DNA of 64,000 bases from Icerya purchasi. Its lineage: Eukaryota > Arthropoda > Insecta > Hemiptera > Monophlebidae. Made by a program: the position numbers and the translations under genes. The stretch lies in assembly GCA_039619475.1 (NCBI GenBank), contig CM077116.1:18535443-18599442 (forward strand), given 5' to 3'. Positions 55,650 through 64,000 of the stretch are shown one piece after another. The notes under the pieces were generated by a model. The model worked only from the letters and a program-made list of their open reading frames with translations, ran no database searches and was not told the DNA's origin. The stretch's first letter is position 1. Every line of letters starts with the position of its first letter.

Positions 55650-58245
55650 TTTTTTTTTTTTTTTTTTTTTTTGTTTGAAATAAGTTGTGGGTCTCACAGG
55701 GCAAATATGCCCGTTGTGTGAGTGCCCGACACTCTTATTAACGTTTATTCAAAAAAATATATACAATATAAAAATTATAATTTATCTTAACTTATTCTAT
55801 AATCATAATATTAGTACTCTAGCATTAAGATTAAGTATAAATATATATACGCATGCAACTACGTAGCACGCCCCGTAATACGTATCTGTAAATTATTACA
55901 TGCCGACAGCTCAATATTTAAAATGGGAAACATAATCTTCTTTACGACTTAATGTCCGGTAAAGACACTAGGAAGTCAAAAACAAAAACGTAAAAAGAAA
56001 GGAGCATTAAAAGGTAGAGAGATTCAGAATGTAGCTTGTTGTTTAATCTTTGCACCATTCCTTTAACCAATTTTCCACCTCCTTTTTCCACACACCAATT
56101 CTTTTTTCCCCTTTAATATATGGTTCGGGATTGTACTTATTAATTTAATTAAAACCGAATTATCCGTATTATCAATTCGCAGATTTACCCCACGAGGATA
56201 GATGTAGTATGTATTACTTTGGTTTCTTGTCAATCGAGTTTTTTGCCTAGATGGTAATTTTATATTATTGACGTTAAATTCTAGTAGTCTGTAATAGTAA
56301 TAGTACATCTTGGGGGACATTTCATTGTTTTCCTTTCACCATGTTGATCCAGGGACGTTTTGCTTCCAATGAGGAAGTATGAGTTTCAAACACCTCTTCT
56401 GTATTTTACTTATTTTATTTATTTCAGTTTTCTTAGCCTCGCCCCATATTTGAATTCCGTATAAAATTCTGGACATTATAATTGAGTTATAGTATATACG
56501 TAGTGTTTGATATGATAGTACCTGCTTTATTTTATATAAAGCTGGAATTGTCTGTCTTATTTTTGAGTTTAAACTTAAAATGTGTTTTTTCCAATTCAGG
56601 GATTTATCTATATATACACCTAAATATTTAACGTCAGTTACGTTTTCTAACGGTGGACAAGGACATAAATGGGTGTTGATATTTACATGAAGCTCATGAA
56701 TGCAATTGTTACTGTGGAGGATAATTCGCGGATCGCGTATTTTATATTTAGAACTATTCCGAATGTGTAATACTTTTGATTTATTTATGTTTATACATAA
56801 CTTTCTATCATGTGCCCATTTACTAAAATTATCTACATCATCTTGTAGTAATTTTTCCGCCATCTCAAAATTGTTGTGCTCGATTAACAAAGCAATATCA
56901 TCAGCAAAAACATATATACCTTTGCATTTTTAATATGTTTGTGTAACGAGTTGGTATAAATAAGAAAAAGAATCGGGGCCAATATGGTACCCTGACCTAC
57001 TCCATAATGAATATTTTTTTCATTACTTATATTCCCTGCAATTTTGACCATACTTTTCCTATTTGTTATATAATTCTTAAACCACTCAAGTTGATTGTTT
57101 TTAATGCCTAGATTTTCTAAATCCTTGATCAGTAATTCATGATCAACTAAATCAAACGCTTTGGATAGGTCAATAAATGAAATTAAAAATTGATTCCCCA
57201 TCGACAATCCCATATTTATCCTATTTACAATTGTTCTCAATAATGTTATCGTGGATCTTTTTCTTCTAAAACCGTGTTGGTTTTCGTAGAGTAGATTGTT
57301 TTTTTCCAGATAATTTCTTAAGTGTTTATCAATGTAGTGTTCTAAAATTTTAGTTATCACAGATGTTATTGTTATTGGACGGTAGTTTTCATACTGATTC
57401 TTCATTCCTTTTTTATATATTGGTCTAACAATACCTCTTTTAAGCCCATCAGGAGTAATAGCTTCCTTTATAGAATAGTTAACCATGTTAGTCAAAATAG
57501 GAACAAAAATTTTTAAGTTTTGTTTTATATCTTTAACCCTAATTTCATCCCATCCAGGTGCCTTATAAACTTTTAGATCATTAATTATTGCTTCTATTTG
57601 GTATTTATTTGCTGGCGGAATAAAAAAGGAAGAATAAATACGATTATCAAAATTCGAATTCAATAACTGAATGTGACATTCGTGTCTACGATGTTCCACT
57701 GAACATATAAAATAATCACTAAATTGTTCAGCAACTGATGCAGTATTTCCAAAATGTTTAACGATGAAATCATCGATTGATGTTTTATTGTTTTTATTAA
57801 CAATATTGTTAATTACATTCCATACTTTTTTACAATCATTGTTTGCTTTAACTATTTGACTCCGATAATAATTCTGTTTCGCATTCCTTATTTCAGTTGT
57901 AACCATATTTCGATATTTTCTAAATAAATTTTTATATCGAATATTGGTTCTGCTCCCTTTCCTAAGTTTAAAGTACTGATCTCTGATTTTCATAAAATTG
58001 ATTATTTTTTGACTCATCCATTCATTTTTAGGACAGTATTTCGTCTCCTTTTTACTCTGCGGTACTTCTATTTTGCATTCTTTGTAAAGGCTTTTAAAAA
58101 CTGAATGTATATTATCATATATATTTCCTGACGTTGTAACGCACCTTACCTCATTCCAGTTATGATTAATTATCTTATTATGCAATCTCTTTTCATCGAA
58201 AACATATTTCAAAGGGTTACTAATAGATTGAAAACTCCGGTTTGA
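55650..58245 (-). mobile_element. LINE A, 5'-truncated, inserted into LINE B
   Basis: This minus-strand copy runs from about 58245 (ISNRSFQSISNPLKYVF) to an A tail seen as a T run at 55650-55672. The endonuclease is missing, so the copy is 5'-truncated. The 3' end carries two small hairpins, GAGTGTCGGGCACTC and GGGCATATTTGCCC, an AATAAA, and the A tail. The sequences just outside belong to one other LINE (B), which shows nesting. No target-site duplication could be read, because the 3' junction lies in an A-rich codon run. Confidence 0.75.
56046..58245 (-). pseudogene. LINE A ORF2: linker and reverse transcriptase, frameshifted
   Basis: The minus-strand frame is open from the 5' truncation down to about 56930. 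It has a long Lys/Arg/Asn-rich linker, then YKAPGWDEIRVKDIKQNL, GIVRPIYKKG, YRPITITSVITKILEHYID, HGFRRKRSTI, FIDLSKAFDLVDHELL and GVGQGTILAPILFLIYTNSL. At 56912-56918 a (TA) run is two bases too long, shifting the frame just before the catalytic box. The next frame continues as ADDIALLIEHNN, WAHDRKLCININKSK and VKYLGVYIDKSLNWKKH. The C-terminus (WLKEWCKD) is reached after further shifts near 56330 and 56095. Without the 2-bp gain the RT core would look complete. CR1/Jockey-group, clade not fixed. Confidence 0.8.
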
Positions 58246-58694
58246 GATACTACATTTATTCTTAGACTTTTATCGTGTGCCCATTTACTTATTGTTATTA
58301 GATCTTTTTGCATCTTTATTTCTGCCTCTTTCATATCTTTATGTGACGTAACTATTGCTATATCATCCGCATACGCGACTACCTCACTGTAACTTAATTC
58401 CTTATATAGACCATTCGTATATATAATAAACAGTATTGGCACTAGGTTGCTACCCTGCGGAACTCCTACATCCATCTCCTCTTTTTCACTTTGCACATTT
58501 AAGATATTTACGCATGTTTTCCTTTGTGTTAAATAACTTTGAAACCATTTTTTCAAATTATTCGTTATTCCTATCTCCTCTAATGTGTTTATGATTATTT
58601 TATGATCAATTGCATACTTATTCGATGGTTCATCACAGATTACACCGAAAATCTTAATAATTTGAAAGGCCAAAAAACTTAAATCACGTTTCAA
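58246..58694 (-). pseudogene. LINE B, RT palm fragment
   Basis: The minus strand encodes YAIDHKIIINTLEEIGITNN, then KKWFQSYLTQRKTCVNI, VGVPQGSNLVPILFIIYTNG, VVAYADDIAIVTS and ISKWAHDKSLRINV, where LINE A begins. YADD is intact, and GVPQGS is intact apart from Gly to Val after it. The match starts abruptly near 58619, and residues farther upstream do not look like RT, so B is 5'-truncated inside the RT. RINV is followed in the downstream half by KTKAMV, which restores the expected LRINxxKTKxM order. Confidence 0.75.
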
Positions 58695-58910
58695 AAAAAA
58701 ATCTGAAAAACTGATTCAAAATGAACATTGCTGCGTGTGCCACAATTAATAGTTCAATAAAATAGTATACGTCATTTGCCAATTTTTTTGAAAAAATTAA
58801 CATTATTAATATAATTTCTCTAGAAACAGATACATTACATAGATAAAGCCCATTCGAACTTCTTAAACTCGGATAATTTCTGAATTATGCGTTTTTAACA
58901 TAGTTGTAAA

Positions 58911-59527
58911 GTCGTCACGATAGTCTAGTTGCTAAAACACTCGGCTTCACCACCTAAATCTTCATCTCGATCCGAATAGAATCATATGGAAGACAACGGT
59001 AAACATCATCATCGAATCGTCTCATCCCATGCAGGGGTATCGTGACCATGATCTGTCGCCCTGTTAATCAGACTGCGATGGTAAACATACCTGCCACCGT
59101 ATGCGCGCTAGTTGATGTATACTAGGCAGATATACATGGGACCACTTTTTTGTATCGTGATAAATCAAACATTTACAATCAGTTCCAAATGCAGTATTAT
59201 ACCAGAGCGTTGCATATTAACAACTGTCATGTTATGCTAATTTATTTCTTCTCTCCTCCTTATACATCTATCTCCGTCTGCACATGCACACCAGTTATGA
59301 CCTGCCTGGTTGTCTTGGTTTAACCTTGCTATTGGGTCATTCGTTATAGTTGTATGTGCAGCATAGGAGCTGCGGTCTATCAGCTCCCATGTTCCAACTT
59401 GCGCAATTGTACCGTCCCATTTTCTGTCATATCACTAACTCTTCTCCCCTTATGAATGGTACTCCTTACTCGGATATCGAGTGGATAAATGACGATGACT
59501 AATTAAAAAATAATAATAATAATAATT
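58911..59527 (+). repeat. SINE family 2 copy with tRNA-like head and (AAT)n tail
   Basis: The head has an A-box-like TAGTCTAGTTG (58921-58931) and a degraded B-box region (CTCGATCCG near 58967). The body has GGAAGACAACGGTAAAC, then TATGCGCGCTAGTTGATGTA, GTGATAAATCAAAC and CAATCAGTTCCAAATGCAG, as in the copies at 2.6-2.9 and 28.65-29.03 kb. It then reaches a CTCG-ATAT-CGAG hairpin region and ends in AATAATAATAATAAT at about 59506-59527. It is the longest copy in the window. The 3' limit is inferred from the tail. Confidence 0.65.
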
Positions 59528-61820
59528 GAGTTTATACATTAAAACTGTCACGTATAAAAAAAAAAAATACATTTAATACAAATGTTTATTGTTACATTAT
59601 TGTTCCTGCTCAGAGTATTTACGTACATAAAATATTTTCTTCTACAGCATCAACTTCATCAGGATCACTTTCATCATCACAACTGCCATATTCTGTTTAA
59701 CTGCATGTGCAAATAATCCTCCAATCCCCTTACAGTCTAAAACACACGGAGAATTTTAAAATGTGATTGCATCTTCCATTTTATATCGAATAAAAATTAC
59801 TTAAACAAATAATCTTGCGCCAAAGAAAAGAGAAAAATCAAAAAAAAAAAAAAAAAAAAATGGTGGAAAGTAACTCGCACCAACAATCAGAACGCCGAGT
59901 AAAACGATTAATTTTAAAAAGAATGCAAACATAAGTGGATAAAAACCGAATACTGCTCGTTATAGTGTAATACATTAAATCTCGACTTCCGACGAACAAA
60001 AATTATTAGAATTTTAACTGCTAAATAATGTAATACAATTAGAAAGGTACACAAAAACTTATCAAAATATATACAACATCATTATATGTTTCAGGTATAC
60101 ACCGTAACACTATATTTCCCGGTGCGCTAAAAACTAACGAATTGATCTAATTTAGAACGTGCAAACTTCTTAATCTGTATTATTCGCGTACCGAGCTAAA
60201 ACTTCATAAAACGAGTGAATACTGACAAAAAAAGATTTAAAAACCTAACGATTCGAGCAGGAGAATTCAATATGACCATTCTTAATTAGAACATCGAGCT
60301 AAGAACACCGCAGGATTTGAAAGTCGATCGATTACTTTTGTTACTAATTAAAACGGGTGGCGATAATCTTTTTTCCTAACTTTAAAAGAAATTATTATCG
60401 TCATTATCATTTTTATTTTTATTAATGCAAAATAGATTGTGTATAAGATAAGTTTTTCCCCCTAAAGAGATTACAATTTTCCTCGATGAATAGAGCAGGT
60501 CGACGAATAAATGCAACCGCGGGGCTTAAATTCGCAGAAAATTTAAAATAATAAACGGAAAAAAAACATAAAAATAAGCGAAAAAAGCGGAGAAAAACAG
60601 TTTTCTTTTTCCACAATTGATTACAAATTTCATCTTCTTAAGGGACATCGTTAACGGCGACAGAGCGTTGTCTTTATTAAAAGCGGAGGGGCCATTATCT
60701 GCGACCTGCGCACCTAAGACTGCGCATCTGTAAAAAAAAAAACAAGCAAAGGGATATGAACAAAAATAAAAAAAAAAACGCTATGTCGACCAGCCGAGTC
60801 TTTGAAATCCCAATTGGACAATTATCACGAAGAAGTAACATCTGGCTGGAAACGGTACCAACATCGTTGTTGGCTGCGAAATTTTATTTCGTTTCTCTGA
60901 ACTTTATCATCGCTCTGAGGATGCCGAAGTAAGAGGAAATCCCAGTAATTGTTTCTTCTTCTTCACGTTTTAAATCGTCTTTGTCCTGCTCCAATCATCG
61001 TTCTAGACTCCGTCGTCATATCCACTTGGAGCAGACTTAAAACCGGCTAGTAGTTAACACGCGCGGTTTATAACCAGCACTTTTATATCCTCGAATAAAA
61101 TGGCAACCCCAACAAGGCCCGCTTTCAAGGCAGCTTGTTAATAGAATTATCGTACGCTTATTAGCATATCTGAAAGTCGCCTTCGAAGAAACCCTTCAAA
61201 CGGCTTAATTTTTCCATTTGTATTCGGCAGGCGCATTGTTCCAAAAGTACGACGGAGTTACCGAAATAATTCTATTTCTTTTTCTTGTCTTTCTTTTTTT
61301 TTTTTTTTTTTTTTTTTCGTTATACGGTGTGTGTTTGTATTATAAACTATGAAACTGTATTAGAGCTAGGCAAAAATCAATCGAACTAATTAACGTTCGA
61401 AAAAATATTCTGTTTTATCGAAATAACTTAAATAAGACATAGACAAACACAACTTTTTCAGCATTGCAGGTCTTAAGATTCAGTTTATCTACAACTAGTT
61501 TAGACGTAGTTATAAATGGTCCGGTTCGGGTAAAGAGCTGGAAAAAATTATAGTTACCGATTGAAGTTAGTTCCCATTCAATTTCTAGCTGCATTTATTT
61601 CGGGGATTTTTAAACTTTCTAGTAAGGAAATTTTATTTGCAGCAATATGAAGAAACTTCCAATATTAGAATAATACGTGACGCGTCATTAGCTTTCGCGA
61701 AAACCGCAGGCTTCATTTTATCATCATTTTTATTAATCTAAGTCGGTGTAGACCTCCACGAAGCGCGAAACAAGCGAACAACAACAATAGTACGGCAATT
61801 TTACAGCGCGGGTGCCCCTG
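59528..61820. other. No gene recognised
   Basis: AT-rich, with long A or T runs (near 59839, 60770 and 61289-61319). The segment 60.6-61.25 kb is more GC-balanced and non-repetitive and might be host single-copy DNA. No exon could be supported. Confidence 0.45.
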
Positions 61821-61824
61821 GAAA

Positions 61825-61846
61825 CGTCTAACACAAGTGTTAGACG
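61825..61846. repeat. Perfect 10-bp inverted repeat
   Basis: CGTCTAACAC, AA, GTGTTAGACG: a perfect 10-bp stem with a two-base centre, about 40 bases before the LINE ORF. It may be a hairpin in the 5' region of that element. Confidence 0.7.
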
Positions 61847-61885
61847 GCTAACTACACCACTTCAATCGTCGGTTAAGCAAAGACA

Positions 61886-64000
61886 ATGAGTTGTCATCGA
61901 AACAGCCCTTATAAGGGCTACGGGACTAAGTGCATCATCAACAGTCTCCAGATATTGCAGTTAAATGTAGAAGGGATTTCAAAAAGCAAAGCAGAATGTT
62001 TGGCACGTACAGCCCATGAAAATGAGATTGATGTTATTGTGCCTCAGGAGACGCATACTGAAAAAGATACGGACCTTTTTGCTCGTGGAAGCGTTCAGGG
62101 ATATAAGATCGCAGACCATATCCCGCACCCAAAATATGGTTTGGCTACATATGTGCGAAACGGTTTGGCCTCACAGATAGAAGTTATAGAGAAATCAACA
62201 CAAGGTAACTGTTTCAATATTGCTATGAAAGTAGATAACTTGACGATAGTCAATGTATATAAACCACCTAGTATACTGTGGAACGCAAGACCACCTCTAC
62301 AAATCTATAAATCACCATGCATTTATGTGGGCGATTTTAATAGTCACAGCGCCATATGGGGGTCAAAAAATGATGAAAATGGAACAATCATTGAGGACTG
62401 GATAGAACATTCCAACATGGAGCTGATATTTAATGCTAAGGATAACGGAACGTTCAAATCAGCGAGATGGAAACAAGATTATAATCCAGACCTTTGTATA
62501 TTTCTAGGAGAAAATAATGTTGCAATAAAAACTACACCATACCGAACAGTTCTTTGTGATTTTCCAAACTCACAGCATCGACCTGTATTGCTCGATACAG
62601 GGGTTTATGTTCCAGGTGTACAGTCTATTCCAAAGAATAGATGGAACCTTAAAAAGGCTAAATGGGAGACTTTCAAACAAGTAATAGAAGAAAAAAATTC
62701 AAAATTTACTACCAGTTGTCGGAAACTAGATGGATCAAGACAGTGGAAAATATTAACTTCACACATAATAGTAAAAAAGCATGGGCTTTACTTAGAAAAC
62801 TTGGAACTGATCCCCAACAAAATAAGCGTACCCAGTATACAATTAAACCAGATAAAATTGCATCAAGGCTTCTGAGTATGACAAAGTTCCCACTAGAAAA
62901 ACAAGAAACCTAAATGGTGAAAACTGGGCTAAATAAAATAAAAAATAACCTTAAACCTAACGAGAAATTTTCTGGTCCAGTTTCTATAAAGGAACTCGAT
63001 ATTGCCCTAACTCAAACGAAAAACAAGAAAGTAGCTGGATTTGACGGAATATATCCAGAGTTCTTGAAAAATCTGGGGCCAAAAGCAAAAAACTTTCTCT
63101 GTGGGATGTTCAATGAAATAATTGCAACAGCCAGATTACCTGAAGAGTTCAAGAAATCTAAAATAATTGCGATTAAGAAGCCAGGCAAAGAAGGAAGGGA
63201 AGCAAAAGACTATCGCCCAATATCTCTTCTTAGCGTGGGATACACGGTAGTAGAACGAATTATCTATAACAGAATTGCAATCAAAGTGGACAGTCATTTA
63301 CCAGTATTCCAGGCTGGTTTTCGAGCAGGAAGATCCTGCGTAGACCAGGTCGCTGCCATTACACAGCACATAGAAAATGGTTTTGAAAAAAATGAGAAAA
63401 CATTAGTTGTATTTCTAGACCTGACTTCCGCCTACGATACTGTTTGGCGCGAGGGATTATTATTAAAGCTAGCTTCTATTATTCCTTGCTTCCGAATCTT
63501 GCGACTTGTAAATAGCATGCTGTCAGATAGGTTTTTTTTTTGTCTTCTTAGGAGAAAATAGCAGCAGGTGGCATCGGGTAAATTATGGCCTTCCATAAGG
63601 ATCGATATTGGCGCCGCTACTTTTTAATATCTATGTTAGCGATATCCCTGACACATCTGGTAAAAAGTTCCAGTATGCAGACGACATAGCCATGACAGTG
63701 CAAGGAAAAGACTTGCAGAATTGCATATCAACTATGGAAAACGACCTAACACAGATAAGTGAGTACTTGCATAAATGGAAATTACGGCCGAACCCCCGCA
63801 AGACAGAGACAGCGTTTTTCCATCTCAACAGCCGAATAGAAAAAGTCGAACCTGTAGTGAAATTTGAAGGAGTAGATCTAGTAAACACAAAATACCCAAA
63901 ATACCTGGGCGTGACATTAGATCGTACCTTATCATATAACGAGCATCTAACTCGTTTATCCAAAAAGTTAAAAAAACATGTATAAATCTCATCAGAAGAC
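61886..64000 (+). pseudogene. LINE endonuclease + reverse transcriptase, broken, runs off window
   Basis: The first frame (61886 to about 62690) is an APE-type endonuclease with LQLNVEGISKSKAECL, QETHT, YVGDFNSHSAIWG and a C-terminal SQHRPVLL, where the usual SDH Asp is Gln. A one-base shift near 62690 moves the frame. The linker SKKAWALLRKLGTD follows, and an in-frame stop lies at 62911-62913. The RT follows with KVAGFDGIYPEFLKN, KKPGKEGREAKDYRPISLLS, FQAGFRAGRSCVDQ, FLDLTSAYDTVWREG, then a shift in a T run near 63540. The LPQGSILAPLLFNIY box has its Gln codon changed to TAA. QYADDIAM and KYLGVTLDRTLSYNEH are intact, and one more shift follows in an A run near 63975. No ORF1 was found upstream. 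Clade not fixed. Confidence 0.85.

Noticed and set aside
55290..55721. A 143-codon plus-strand gene
   Set aside because: It is the antisense of the LINE B coding region, and the composition is that of a shadow frame.
58200..58280. Target-site duplication AAAAGTCTAAG / AAAAGACTAAAG for LINE A
   Set aside because: Accepting it would remove the RINV codons expected in LINE B. The match is imperfect and lies in A-rich sequence.
1..64000. CRISPR array, bacterial operon or plasmid features
   Set aside because: The tandem repeats are microsatellites or minisatellites without unique equal-length spacers, and all coding content is eukaryotic transposon-like.

Overview
The window looks like AT-rich arthropod, most likely insect, nuclear DNA. 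The evidence is the repeat content: Jockey-type LINEs with PRE/CCHC gag proteins, LINEs with RNase H and a C-terminal zinc finger, a Tc1-like transposon with long inverted repeats, and tRNA-headed SINEs. Poly(A) tails, (AAT)n tails and microsatellites are common. There is no operon-like gene packing, rRNA or CRISPR. I cannot name the species, and I found no host gene I can defend. The segment reads as intergenic or intronic DNA filled by successive transposon insertions.

Layout. 1-4.8 kb: short direct repeats, a LINE C-terminal scrap, a SINE and an ATGTCCC-rich repeat. 4.81-9.20 kb: a structurally complete Jockey-clade element with intact ORF1 and ORF2, a poly(A) tail and a candidate 12-bp target-site duplication. 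9.2-12.2 kb: a decayed relative of it in the same orientation. 13.7-21.1 kb: remnants of several LINE types on both strands. 21.1-26.3 kb: AT-rich DNA with little recognisable. 26.5-28.2 kb: a Tc1-like transposon with IR/DR ends and a broken transposase, apparently inside an older LTR-like stretch. 28.6-36.5 kb: SINEs, a 253-bp palindromic MITE, a 176-bp LINE insertion with perfect 12-bp duplications, and a LINE reverse transcriptase split by a SINE. 38-44 kb: foldbacks and RNase H-bearing LINE fragments. 48-54 kb: further SINEs, LINE 3' ends and a dispersed CTGATGA...CGAAAA repeat. 54.6-58.7 kb: two related minus-strand LINEs, one inserted in the other. 58.9-59.5 kb: a complete-looking tRNA-headed SINE. 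61.8 kb to the end: a further LINE with endonuclease and reverse transcriptase, broken by frameshifts and stops and cut by the window edge.

Only the 4.8-9.2 kb element is intact enough to be a plausible source of activity. Its ORF1 would bind element RNA. Its ORF2 supplies an APE-type endonuclease and a reverse transcriptase for target-primed reverse transcription. LINE machinery of this general kind would also be needed by the SINEs here, though no SINE can be paired with a specific LINE from this window. The relative order of some insertions can be read from nesting: SINE into LINE at 34.4-35.4 kb, LINE into LINE at 54.6-58.6 kb, and Tc1 into an LTR-like sequence at 26-28 kb.
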